Assembly (NCBI RefSeq): GCF_029227915.1
Contig: NC_079887.1
Location: 14,448,001-14,512,000 of the forward strand
DNA: 64,000 bases
Source of the DNA: Hydractinia symbiolongicarpus
Taxonomy: Eukaryota; Cnidaria; Hydrozoa; Anthoathecata; Hydractiniidae
Reading direction: 5' to 3'
Within the stretch, counting starts at the first letter, position 1. Each line of letters starts with the position of its first letter. Positions 23,158-35,536 of this stretch are shown here, one piece after another. The notes under the pieces were generated by a model. The model did no database searches and had not been told where the DNA came from. It saw nothing but the letters and a program-made list of their open reading frames with translations. Position numbers and translations under genes: made by a program.

Positions 23158-25321
23158 CCTGATTCAAAATTAACGGGTTGATGACATTTAAACAACAATA
23201 TTTAGTCAGAAGTGAATGATCTTATACATTTTCCTGATAAGAATTTTATGATCCGTACAATAGAGATAACGGTACACAAATTTTGTCAAAACTCTCATAT
23301 CTGCACGGGTAAACCACGCGATCTTATACTTTAAATCACCAGCATTACAAGTTCTAAACAAAACAGGCAACGGATAAAAAGAATTGTGAAAAGAATTTAT
23401 TTGTGCATTAACGGGCCATTAAATTTAAATGAAAGATCTTTTTTTTGTTTCTTTCAGGCAGCAGTTACTTTGTCTACGGGACTTATCAATTACTTTGGAT
23501 ATCAACCCAACCTTTTTCACCAAACCCAGCTACGCTTTACTTCCGTTTTACAGTGCCATTTAGTATTGTTTGTTTCTTAGTGAATTTGCAAAAAGCCTTT
23601 CTCCATTCTTACCTTCATATAATTTTTATGGAATAAGCAATCTATCACCATACATTTTGGGAAACAACTCACAACCCAAACATTGTACAAAACGAAGCTT
23701 TGTGAAAGTCTCTTAGTTGCATGTTCTTTTTGCAATATATACGTTTGCAGTATTTTGTTTTTTGTAATATTATAAATTTGCCCCGCGTCTCAAATTCGGG
23801 ACCCAGCTGCTAGAGTTCCGAGTTCCGCGTTCTGCATGTCGCTTTTCTTGTATGCCCATTGCTAGTAACTTGGATTCATTAATTTAATGCAAAAAACCTT
23901 TAATATCTTGAACGATTCCAGTATCAACCTCACATGCTTTGCTGAATACTGAATAAAGAGCAAATGAAGAGTAATTCAATCGCTATTATTTAATTTGTTT
24001 TCACTAAAAAATCCTGATTATATTTAATATTTAATGTTCGTTGGAATATGCAAACGTTTTGGACCAGCTCTCCACAACTGTAAACTTATATATTTGTATT
24101 CAAAATTTTAAAGGATACTCCAAAACGTTTAAAGTTTACTTTATTAGAAAGTTTGAGTTAAAAACTTATTATGAAACTAATTTAGTCTGTTGTTGTCTCA
24201 CATTTGACATGTTAAACAAGATTAGATAAGGCCACCTAGCTCTAAATTATTATGACGGTTTTTTACTGAATTTCAATATTTATCTATTTATTCAATATTT
24301 AAATTCCCCCTAAAAATCTCTATGAAATCCTTATAATGGGGAAAATTTAATAACTCCTGTTAGTATTATCCTTAGAACTTGAAACTTGCAACACAACTTT
24401 ATTTATTAAGGAGAATCATTTTGCATAATTTGGACACATGATTAATCAGATTTCCCGATTTTGTCGGATTTAACCCGAAAATCGGAAAAACCCGGATTTT
24501 CGGACAATTTTTAGCCATTTTTTGTGCGTTCCATCTAAAAACCGGAAAATATATTTAGCTTTCAAAAATTTCAAACAGAATGCTAAAATTCGTTCTGGAG
24601 CTGAAGTAATTAAATTTTAAGCAGGTAGTGGCATTTTTAACGAATTTCAAGCTTCTGATGACGTCACAGAAAATTTGCTGAAACAAGCAAAAATTTATTG
24701 CTGCCATTTTGTTCCTTTTATGGCGTACTTTAAGTGTGGCAAGGTTGATTCAATTTGAACAACCCTATGAAAAGTTATTGAGGGGGGGGGGGGGGGGGGG
24801 GGGAGGGGCGTATTCCGCCCCCGGTCATAGTATGTTTGAAAAACCCCAGACCAAATAGGGTTAACGGGCGTATAAATTATGCAGAAAGGCTACGCAGTTC
24901 CGGCTTTTTAGACCAGACTATAAGTGTAATTTAACACAAAGTGACAAAGGTGCCAGAAACAGTTTAATAATTATATTATTTTAAGATACTATTAGGTTAG
25001 AAAGACAGAATGAAAATATATAATATGAGAGAATTCGAGTCATAGTGAAAATAAAATAAAATATCATTATCAAACAGTCTTACAGTGGACCACTCAAATA
25101 AACTATACAAATCTTTTTCAAGTATTTTAACAGTTTCCCTTTTTTAATTTTAAGTAGCTTAACAGCGAGCATTATTAACCTTTAAAACTTACAATGAAGA
25201 AAATAAGAAAAATCAATTTATTATCGTATGCATTATGCGAGGTACGCCTTATTGCATAAGAAACTTGAGTAAAGCAAAAGCTTAGATAAATAAACATTTT
25301 TTTTCTTCATTTTCACTTTAG
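23158..25321. other. Remaining intron of copy C
   Basis: AT-rich intron. It contains a run of short self-complementary CCGAAAATCGG-type motifs near 24450-24510 and a 22-base G run at 24782. No exon was recognised. Confidence 0.5.
24782..24803 (+). repeat. G homopolymer, 22 bases
   Basis: Uninterrupted run of 22 G followed by AGGGGCG and then a C-rich stretch (CCGCCCCCGG). Length may be affected by sequencing or assembly. Confidence 0.9.
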
Positions 25322-25588
25322 AAGATTCAAATCAAAACTTCACAAAGTATTGTTACGAAGGAAACGGAAGTGGTTACATTGGGATTATTAACGTAACGTC
25401 TTCTGGAAAAACCTGTCAACCTTGGTCTATAAATCCTTATTTAGACTCTGGCTCTTACCCAACATTAAAGGAAAACTTTTGCAGAAATCCACAGGGTCAT
25501 TTGGATAAACCTTGGTGTTACATTGACAAGTCGATGCAACGTTGGGAATACTGTGACGTCAAAGAATGCAGCAGTAATATGATTATTG
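25322..25588 (+). CDS. Kringle exon, receptor copy C
   Basis: Bordered by CATTTTCACTTTAG and GTAGGC, phase 1 at both ends, 267 bases. It encodes a complete kringle: KYCYEGNGSGYIG, SSGKTCQPWSINPY, LKENFCRNPQGH, DKPWCYIDKS, RWEYCDVKEC. All six kringle cysteines are present in the expected order with the core CRNP and PWCY motifs. Length and opening match the ROR/MuSK kringle more than those of plasma proteases. The split codon joins to the CRD exon as I-E-D-S-N. Downstream, 262 bases on, is the TM exon. It is the least damaged kringle of the array; the paralogue in copy D carries TAA where this one has TAC. Confidence 0.93.
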
Positions 25589-25850
25589 GTAGGCGTGTTA
25601 AATGATTTTGTCTTTGTAAACAACATGACATAAGTGTGTTTACTCAAAGAAACTACAAGCTGCAAGCTGATATTTGTATACAATTGCTAGAGAGATGTCA
25701 GACTTTGAATATCTATGTCAGTTATTTTTAAGGTTTTTCTCTTTACAATATCATTTAAGAAATGGCTTACTTATAATTTTTTTCAATTTTCTGTACACTT
25801 TTTAATTTAAACAAATATAAAACGACATTTTGAAACTTTTTTTGTTACAG

Positions 25851-25970
25851 ACAAGGAATCATGGATGAACAATGTTTGGATGATTTTAACGTCGCTTGGA
25901 GTAATTATCGTCTTGTTAGTAATAGCTTACTTCTACAAAAGGCACCGCAAACAACGCAGAAATGAACAAG
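25851..25970 (+). CDS. Transmembrane exon, receptor copy C
   Basis: The acceptor TTTTTTTGTTACAG and donor GTTTGT flank 120 bases, phase 1 at both ends. The exon encodes DKESWMNN, a 20-residue membrane span (VWMILTSLGVIIVLLVIAYF) and a basic stop-transfer segment (YKRHRKQRRNEQ). By positive-inside logic the CRD and kringle face outside. It is the paralogue of 246-365 (A) and of the broken 46374-46494 (D). Reading straight through the donor yields an open frame to 26116, but that extension is intronic because the equivalent in copy A is not conserved in frame. Confidence 0.85.
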
Positions 25971-27136
25971 GTTTGTACCTAATTGCACAAAAGCATCAAT
26001 ATTTTACTAGTTTATTATTATTGGTGACAAAAAAAATCTCACCTACCGTAGCGTACACAAAAATATTTGGATGTTGTTTAACACGCACCAAGCGAATTTT
26101 TGTTTCAACTGCCTGAACACATGAATACGTAATTCCATAAAATTACTTCTGTTCTTTATCATTTCTCGCGAGAACTTTAAGCCGATGTTGCGTCACTGTA
26201 CTAAATTATTCATTTTTGAAGGATGACAAGTACATTTGTTGCCTGTTAACACGATCATTTTTTATTGATCTTTTAAATAGTGATTAGGTAAAGTGATCGT
26301 GTATTTCTACCTTTAAAACACCAGATATTTCTTTTTTATTATTATTACTACTACTTATATCATATTTATACAAGTTTAACAGCTTCAGTTTGATATAAAT
26401 ATATCTAAACTGGTATCAATGCGTGACCTGTTTAAACGAAAAATAATTCTAAGTCAAACAAGAAACAAAAAGGTGAAAATAGGTGAAAAAATTTGTTTAG
26501 TACAGCAGAAATAAATAATGCTAGGAAAGGGGGAACGGACACTTTTATTAATAACATTGGAACTGTTAACCCAATGTGCCTGAAACATGTCGTCGCTGAT
26601 TTTTTACCATTTGGGATTGAAAAGACTAAAAAAGACAAAGTGCAAGTTTGACACGCCCATCTTATAAACTCTATTTCATATTTTTTTAATGTTGTAAAAA
26701 ATTAGTTTTACTTTCGAAAAATGTATGTCCCAAAATTCAGTTGTCCAAGTATTTAATTGTGCGAATATTTAATTACCCTAAAAATCTAGAAATTTTTGTA
26801 ATGTTATGTCTTTTAGACTTAATTTTCAATAAAAATAAAGAAAACAATAGTAATTGATATGTTCTTTGTTCTTGATAATGCGAAAAATATATTATCGTCA
26901 TCAAGAAAGACAATGAAATCATTTTCTGTTCCTTTTTTCGTCTCCATCATATGGTACTAGTAGATTCTCTATAAATATGGGTATCTCGTTCAATCATAAA
27001 GCTCATTTTGTTGAAGCATTAAAATTGTCCGAAATTGTTGAGATAGTGTCCAAAGATTAATGTCCGAAAATAAAAATGTCCAATTTTTTTGGTCCGACCT
27101 TTTTTAAAGGTGATATACCGTATATTTTAAATTTAG

Positions 27137-27228
27137 AAACAATGGTACCTGCTTATCTTGATTTCAAATGCAAGGGTGAAACGTTATCAAAACTACTGTC
27201 ACCTCCACAAATTGAGACCGAAATGTAA
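27137..27228 (+). CDS. Terminal short-tail exon, receptor copy C
   Basis: After the acceptor TTTTAAATTTAG, phase-1 joining to the TM exon gives ETMVPAYLDFKCKGETLSK, then LLSPPQIETEM and TAA. The copy A exon at 1233-1330 aligns throughout and ends at the homologous stop. Shared features are P-x-Y-L-(E/D)-(Y/F), one Cys, L-L-x-P-P-Q and E-T-x-M-COOH. The tail has one Tyr in an aromatic-acidic context (AYLDF, which also fits a YxxPhi sorting motif) and a T-x-M end compatible with class I PDZ binding. Both functional readings are inference. There is no kinase, so signalling would need a partner. Exon-level RNA evidence would settle it. Confidence 0.65.
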
Positions 27229-28251
27229 AAGGTTTCTTTGTCGTGCAATACGACAAAAATTTCACATGTGTATGTTGATGCGTATTGGTCAATATTGTAC
27301 CGATGTGGTTAGTAGTCGTGGTTAATGGTTGTAATGGCACTGCACACCGCATAGCTACAAACGTACCCGTCCTAATAAGCACTGTAATATCTAAGAAGTA
27401 TTTTATCACTTATCACTTATTCGTAATGTATAAAACTTACTTTTTGCTTGTCAGTTTTCACTAATTTCGAAGGTTCTTTCTTATTAAATACAATACACTT
27501 TACTTATTTTGAAGTTATTCATAAGCCTGTAACTGATTGTAGTGAAAGCTACCACAAAGGTCGGTATTCTCCAGTAATGCCTGAATAAACAGTAAGTTTA
27601 TGGATTATAACCTGATTATAACCTAATAACTTGAATGGAATATTATTTCTTTTTTTTCTTTCTTGACATGAGAAATGACATCCTTAAATATTTAAATTCG
27701 ACGTTTAAAATAATGATTAAAGATTTCTTTTGAAAAAGGGGAAACACGCAAAGTTTACAACTTTACTATGCACCGTAATCAATCACAAATCTTTGTGGTT
27801 TTGGATAAGGGTTCGTAAAATTTAATGAATGACGCAATTACGTTTATTTTGAAAAAGAGCTGTAAATATCTCACCCTTTAAGTATTAAGGTTAAATCTTG
27901 TGGAATAGTTGGAATAACTAAAAGCTAAAAGTGCTCCGCAAAGAAAAGGGTGCAGGAAGAAAAAATTGTTTTTGTATATTGGTGTGGCCGGGAATTACAT
28001 ATGAAATACTTTTTGCGGAGATGTTGTTTTCTTGTTTGTAGTGACCCAAACTTTCGATGTTTTACAGCCACTGATTTTCTGAATGTGAATGTGAATCTCT
28101 TATAATAATACGGAGAGTGTGTCTGTGTGTCTGTAACAGACAAAGTGGATGTGTTCATTTTCCTTTGATGTTGTCGAAAAAGTTATTAAATGTAACACTA
28201 CTTTAATGTAGTGTAAATAACACTACTTTAATGTCAATATTATATATTAAA

Positions 28252-31099
28252 CTAGTCGATAAGGCCCGTGGAGAAATCCACTTAGGCAGAAGGACAATGG
28301 AAAAATAGGTTCTTTTAGAAGTTTTTCTGACGTCAGCAGTGTATATACAAAAAAATGTTCTTAAAATCTTACACAAAATGTCAAATATCAAATCACATTA
28401 AATCCTCCACACAAATCTTACACAAAATAAAAAAGAACAGCTTGCAAAGTGTAAAATCTAGTTGATAAAAAGTTACAACAACGACACTCACAACATCGAC
28501 ACTCACAACACTAAACTCACAAAACCGACAGTAAGAAGACCGACAGTTACAACACCAACAGTCACAACACGGATAATAACAATTTCAAAAATAACGCATC
28601 TCAAATATTTACATCTTATAAGTGATTATCTTGAAAACCCTCAGTATTTTATTCTGAAGTGTCAAAAAGGAGGCCTCCAAGAGTTAGCAAAAATAAGTTT
28701 TTTACACATTTTAAATATTGTTTTTCCCTTACGCTTATACAAAAATATGAAAAAGCCGTAGTTTGGAAAACATAAAATTTAAATCTAGAAAAGTCAGTCA
28801 TTTTAGTTGCATTACCATCCTCTCCCACAAAAATTTACACAAAATGTAAAAATCAACCAGTTAAGAACACAAAAATTTTCTCTTTTAGTTCCGCACTGCC
28901 CTTTACCAACAATTTTAAACATAAATGTCAAAAAATCAATGAGCAAAGAATAAACTTGAATCAACAAAGATTATGTGTAGAGCTTGAAACACTAATCAAA
29001 ATAATGTTAGAATCAAGTACAACACTAACAATAATAATAAAGTCAGAAATAACACATCTCAAATATTTACTTCGTTGAAAACCTTTAATATTTCAATCAG
29101 AAGTGTCAAAAAACATCAAATTTATATCTGGAAAACATTTATTCAATTACATACTATCCTGTTTCCCAAAAATATACACAAATTGTAAAAATTAACAGGT
29201 TAAGAACACAAAAAAATTTTCCTTTGTATGATGATCTGTAGTTACCTTTACCAACCATTTTAAACTTGAATGTCAAAAATAAATAAGGAGTAAATTTGAA
29301 TCAACAAAGATATTACTTTTGGAAAACAGAGTGTATATACGGTCCGTCCTCACACAAGTTAACACAAAATGTAAAACAGATCGCTTTTTTGAGGAGCACA
29401 TTCAAATCAACAAAAATCAGTTCATTTAGCATGTTCTATATTGCTATTGCCCATAAATCTGCCACAAAAAGGTTATGAAACACATCAAATTATAGAAAAA
29501 TCAGGCATTTCATAAAATATAAAAAACAAAAAAGTTTTTTCATCATCACCAAACACAGTTATATATTACCACAATTATAAAATTCTTAACAAAAACGTGA
29601 AACCATGGAATTTTCTTCCAGCAAAAATGACATCACATACAGCTTAGTTCTCCCCAACAAAAGTTTATAATACGAACTATGAAAAAGCTATTAGCTTACA
29701 CAACAGCCTTTAGTGGAGGCCAATTCTACAAAATTTGTGCTTTCAGTATATTGCATGTGGTCTTCTTCCCACAAAAGTTTACAGAAAATTTTAAAAAACA
29801 GCAGTTTGCAACACAAACAAAAACACGAACAACCTTCCCGAACCGAACGACCATCCTCTCATAAATTAAAATAAAGTCAAAAACCCATGTAAATTTTCAA
29901 TCAAATGTCTAGCTACACCCCCCTGTAAAAATAACCTGGCATTTTACATGTAGGCTGACGAAAGTTAAACAGGATGTCAGAAACAAAACAATAAAAAATA
30001 ACTTAACACACACGCTTTAAATTCTGGAAAAAAAAATATTCCACTTGTCATACTGCACGTGGTCCCTTTGTAAAGTTTACAGGAAATGCGAAAAGAAATA
30101 TAAAATACATCTGCAAAAGTTCAAGTCTTTAAAGATTTTGTAGGTAGGTAGCTAGCTTGTTACATCATAATTCGTGCTCATAAAAGAAAAGAAGTTTGGA
30201 AACTAAGGTAGCTAGCTATAGATAATTAAAAAAGAGGAATAACAATATAAGTCATAGGTTAGAGCTAGCCCATGGAGGACAACATTAGCTAGCTAACAGT
30301 AGCTAAGACCCCCAGTTAAATATACTTAAACTGGGAACACTTAGCTAAAACTAAAGCTAGCTATTTATGCTTAGTAAAACACATATAAAGAGAAACAATA
30401 GTAATGTAAAAATAATACCATTACAGTGATCAGTAAGTTCAACAAACCAAAGTTTTCCGTTTGTTAGTCAGCTAACAGCTTTATGTAGCATTTTGAATTT
30501 TAGGACAAACACATTAGTTACGCACCAGGGGATACATTAATTATGCAACAAAAACATAAACAAATATGGTGGCTAGGTTTGTTTTTAAAAAAGCGCTGAA
30601 ATATGAAACTTCAAGAATTTGAGGCTTTTCTTGGAAAATGCGAGTCTGCTTGCTCCAGTGACATAAAAACTAAACGTCTAAAAACATCAAAGTTCTTACT
30701 ATTTGTGATTTCAAATCCACTTCAACCTCTAGCTTCTATTTTCTTCTTCTAACTTTACTACTTTACTTCTAGCTCTAGCTACCACTTCTCACTTCATTTC
30801 TTGGACTTTTTTTTACCTGAATTACTTTTTGCAATTTTTCAAGACGAAGGGGCTGTTTTCTTGTTGTTGCTTTTGTGTCGAGGGTTACCATTTTTCGGGA
30901 GTTAACCGTTAAAATTTTTTCAGCAAATCAAGTTGCTTCATTTAGATCACGTGATGTAAACAAAGTAAACCCGCTGGCAAAATGGATATAACTTTTTCGG
31001 AGACTTCAAAGGAAATTTCGGCTACATCAAAGAAAAATGAACACATCCACTTTGCCTGTCACAGACAGACGGACACACTCTCCGTATTATTATAAGAGA
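28252..31099 (-). mobile_element. Nested Helitron 1 (minus), 2.85 kb
   Basis: On the minus strand it starts TCTCTTATAATAATACGGAG at 31099 and ends at CTAG (28252-28255), preceded by a GTGGA...TCCAC hairpin. The interior is AT-rich with diverged internal units recurring every 150-200 bases (ACACAAAATGTAAAA-like). No Rep/helicase coding is present, so it is non-autonomous. Confidence 0.85.
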
Positions 31100-33568
31100 C
31101 TAGTCGATTAGGCCCGTGGAAAAATCCACTTAGGCAGAAAAACAATTGAAAAGTTCTGTCATTTGAATTTTGATGACATCAGCAAATATTTCAGTATATT
31201 GAATATGCCTTTTACTAAAAAAAATAATCTGAAAATGCATAAAAAGAAAGTATATAAGTCATAATTTAACAAAAAAGTTCTTAAAATTTAACACAAAATA
31301 TCAAATGTCAAATTGCATGAAATTCTCCCAACAAAACTTCAGACAAAATATGAAAAACAATGGCATGCAAGGTGTAAAATCTAGTTAGTAGAAAGTTACA
31401 ACATTGACAGTCACAACCCAGCCAGTTACGACAACAATAATAATAATGTCAGAAATAACACATATCTCAAATATGTATACATCTTATTATGTGATTATGT
31501 TGAAAACCTTCAATATTTTAATCTGAAGTGTCGAAAAGAAAGGCTTGCAACAGTAAGCACAGATCTATGAAATAAGTTCTTTACGCATTTTAAACATTGT
31601 CTTTTCCCTAAATGCTTATACAACAATACAACCTGAACAATATCAAAAAGCCAAACTTAAACAAACAAAAAACACCTAAAAACAAAAAGTTAAACTTTGA
31701 AAAATCAGTTATTCGGTTGCATACCATCCTCTCCCGCAAAAATATGCACAAAATGTAAAAATTAACCGGTTAACAAAACAATTTTTTGTCTAATGAGCCG
31801 TACTGACTTTACCAAACATTTTAACCTGAAATGTCGAAAAAGCAATGAGCAAGGAGTAAATTTTAAATCAACAAAAATCATTATTTTGAAAACATTGTAT
31901 ATATATATGGTCCTTCCTCACAAAACTTTACAATAAATGTAGAACACAAAGGTTTATGAGGAGCAAATCAAAATATGAACAAAAATCAGTTCAATTGGCA
32001 TGTTCTATATTGTCTTCAGCCATAAAATCTTCCACAAAATTGATATGAAATCCATCAAATTCAACTCAGAAAAAGCAGTCATTTAAGTGCATACAAAAAT
32101 ACAACTTGTAGAATATCAAATTATTATTTTTAGTATATATAATTGCATATGGTCCTCCCTCACAAAAGTTAAATAGTTGCACTAAATTTGCAACACAAAA
32201 TACAAATTCTAAATAATTCCTATGTTTTACCTCAAAAGTTTAATCAAAATATAAAAGATTAGAGGTGAACGACAAAAGCAGAATTTAATTATTTTGGTAT
32301 ATATATGTCTATTGATATATGCCGTTTATAACAATATTTCAATCCAAAATGTGAAAAAGAAAAACAGTTTGCAACAAAATCAGTTATTCTGATGACATTG
32401 CATACACTTTTTCTCCACAAAAGAGTAAAAAAAGAATGGTTGTAGGAAATACTTCTGATTCAACAAAAATCAGTATTTGCATCTTGTACTCATTAAATAT
32501 TACCCAAAATTTCAAAAAACTGTGATTTGGAACGCATCAAATTTATAAATAGAGAGGGATCAGTCATTTCGGTATGTTGTACAGAGTCCTGGTAAGAATT
32601 TATACAAAATATAAAAAAAACACAAGTTTTTTCGGTGTTGTACTTCCTCAAAAAAGTTGAAACTTTTCTTAATTGAGACAAAATGCCATAAACAAAAACA
32701 TTTTAGTCAGAACATCTAGAACAACAAAAATCACTACACTTAAGGTACCAGAATTACTACATGTTAAATAAAAATCGTTTCGTCATATTGCATGTAACCG
32801 ATGTATATAAGTTTAGTTACACAAAATGTGAAAAATACATTATTTGCATACACAAATTGTGAAAAATACATTATTTGCTTAAAAACAGTCCTTAAACTCT
32901 TCTTAAATATTATGTAATACTTTTTTAAAAGTTGTTGTGGCTTGTTAAAATGCTTAAAAAAAAGGCTTTAAATGTCAATTAAAATAAGTTACAGTCACAT
33001 TCTTAGCAAAGACCACTAAGATTAGCTTACATGTAAAAAGCAACATAAAACTGAAGCTAACATAAGGTAGCTACAGCAGCTAATAGATGGTCACTTAAAT
33101 ATAAACTGGAGACTTGGCTAGGTATAAAGAACATGGCTACATATTTATAAATTCCTAGCTACCTAGCTAGTTGTTGTTGGTGTGGTTGATGCTAGCTAAC
33201 AAACATGTCTCGCATCAATAATATCATCAAAACTTTAAAAAACATGAACAAACCTTAAAGAAACCTTTCTATACTTCATTTATATACCATGCCCCTTTTT
33301 TAAATGCTTTTGTAAAGATTTATTTTGAAGGCAAGAGAAGACAAATGCTTAAAAAGGACAGCCATCTTTTTTGCAAACACAATTTCCGTTACTTTGTGCT
33401 AGAACTTCATTTAACAAACCACACAAAACTCGCGGCTTTTCACGACAAAGAAGACATATTTTTTTCGGCAACATCAAAGATTTTTTTCGGCAACATCAAA
33501 GGAAAATGACGATATCAACTTTGCCTGTCACAGACAGACGGACACACTTAGCGTATTATTATAAGAGA
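31100..33568 (-). mobile_element. Nested Helitron 2 (minus), 2.47 kb
   Basis: It starts TCTCTTATAATAATACGCTA at 33568 (minus strand) and ends CTAG at 31100-31103 with the GTGGATTTTTCCAC hairpin. It abuts nested Helitron 1 without any spacer base. The interior is related to Helitron 1 and to 48600-51470. Confidence 0.85.
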
Positions 33569-35490
33569 CTAGCCGGGAGACCCGGCGTCGAAACGCCGGG
33601 TTAAGCCACAAGTAACTGTTGTTGAACGCCTTGAGGAGCGCTTAATAAGAACCGCAAACTGTGCAACCCGGTGAGGTGGAGCGCTTTAGTACAGGTATGC
33701 AGTATGTCGTAAATCAAGTGGAGGGCACACACCATTGCATTGTTGCGACTGTAAGATATTTAAAAAAAAATAATTTCCCGCAACAAAAGCTGAATTAAGA
33801 CAGTTTACAAACCATTGTTACTCCACCATAGCAAAAACAATCGGCCAATATTATTTTATTTTGCGGAATAAGTTTCCATAAAAGTTCAAAACTTAATCAT
33901 GACAGTGGGCCGAGAACACATAATACCCTTTTCATAAAAAACTTTACTGCAATTTCGGTTTAACTTAAAACACAGGAAAAATCCAGTCGTTACCCCATAA
34001 AAAAACTAAAAAAACTCCATAATTGGAGTGCTCTAGTACAGGTATGCAGAATATGTCGTGAATTGAGTAAAGCTTACACAACATTATAGTGTTTCGGTTG
34101 TAATGTACTTTTTAAAATATATGTATATATATACCTTTACTGCAACCTCAACCGAAATAAAAACACAGTTTACAACCTGTTGTTACCCCGTCATAAGAAA
34201 AAAAAATAGTCAATATTATTTTATTTTGCGGAGTACGTTTCAGTAAACCTTAACAAATTAATCATGACACCGGACTGAGCACTTAGTACAGGTAAATGGT
34301 GTCACACATGCGTTATAGCCATAATAGCCTTTTCCCAAAAAAACTTATCGCAACTTCAATTTAAATAAAAAACACACAAAACACCCTGTTGTTAACACCA
34401 GGTTGAATGTTTATTGCAGGTAAAAAAACTTTATCACAACGGATTAAATAAAAACACGGAAAAAGCACGTCATTAACACCAGGCTGAGCACTTAACATGT
34501 AAATTGTGTCATACATGAGTAACAGGCGTAATAAAATTTTCCAAATAAAATTTATCATAACGGTTTAAATAAAAACACAGGAAACAGCCCGTCGTTAACA
34601 CCAGGCTGAGCGCTTAACAGGTGAATCGTGTCATACATGAGCATAGGGGTAATACCATTTTCCAAAAATCCTTATCGCTTCGGTTTTAAAAGAAATCAGT
34701 GAACAGCCTGGCATTAACCCGGTTCAGTTTAAAAAATTACTCAGCAAATTTATTTTGCATAATAAATTTTTAAATCAGTAATAAAAGTGGCCACTGCCAA
34801 CTGCATTTAGCATAAGAATTGTTAAGAATTGTGTTGCAGCCAAACTGCATTTGGCCACTTTCACTTGCAGCCAAACTGCATTTGGCTACTTTCACTTTTT
34901 AGCAGGATGTAGCTAAAAGAGGAGCTAGCTAGGTAGACCCAACTTCAACATAAAAATAAATAATAATATACCAAACTGAATAAAAACTTTAAAAGTATAG
35001 GAATAAATAAAGCTAGCTATAGCTTAGCTGCCTCAAAATGTACGTTTTGTAGCTAGCCAAAAACTTAAAATTGGTTTGTTTAAGATTTATACGTAGCTAG
35101 AAAACGTGATGAAATATTCACCTTAACATGTGAAAACAAACTAAATAATCCTATAGGATAAAAAGTACTCAGAAGAAATAAGGAGGATTGAAAGGAAACC
35201 TACAAACTTCACACCATCACTTCCAAACCAAAATGGCCTTCGCAGGGGTAGCATGTTTCCTCCCGTCGGCATGTTGAGGCCGCGAAGCACTTGGATTGGT
35301 CATTAGTGAAATTGGAGCCTCGTGATTGGTTTATTACAATGAGCGGCAAAGCAAGGCCGGTAAAAAAACGGGGTCTGCCGGGGATTCGAAATAAAGCTGC
35401 AGGGCCGCGGGGATTTTCGGCGGGTCTTGCTACTTGCTCCGCCATGTTGCGCAGAGACAGACAGACGGAATACGGCTATTATTAAAGAGA
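33569..35490 (-). mobile_element. Nested Helitron 3 (minus), 1.92 kb, different subfamily
   Basis: It starts TCTCTTTAATAATAGCCGTA at 35490 and ends CTAG at 33569-33572. Its 3' hairpin is different and GC-rich (CCGGCGTTTCGACGCCGG). The 5' 300 bases are CpG-richer than the surroundings. The last host base to its left on the minus strand is A, and host T resumes after nested Helitron 1, as expected for Helitron insertion between A and T. Confidence 0.8.
34370..34720 (+). repeat. Diverged tandem repeat inside nested Helitron 3
   Basis: Units of roughly 110-120 bases contain AACACCAGGCTGAGC(A/G)CTTAAC and GTGTCATACATGAG, seen clearly at about 34475 and 34595, with older related units back to about 33660. 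Confidence 0.7.
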
Positions 35491-35536
35491 TTAAGGAAGC
35501 CATTACAGTGCACCTAAAACTTTGAGGCCAAATAAC

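Larger units (their letters stand above)
25589..28095 (+). repeat. Segmental duplication block, copy C side
   Basis: Collinear with 12-2230, exons and introns included. It breaks at 28095/28096, exactly where the 5' end of a Helitron begins; the copy A counterpart runs through this point uninterrupted. The Helitron insertion is therefore younger than the duplication. Confidence 0.8.

Noticed and set aside
25865-26116. Reading the copy C TM exon through its donor to give a longer cytoplasmic tail
   Set aside because: Copy A reaches a stop soon after the same donor, the extension is not conserved, and the downstream tail exon with a shared ending fits both copies.
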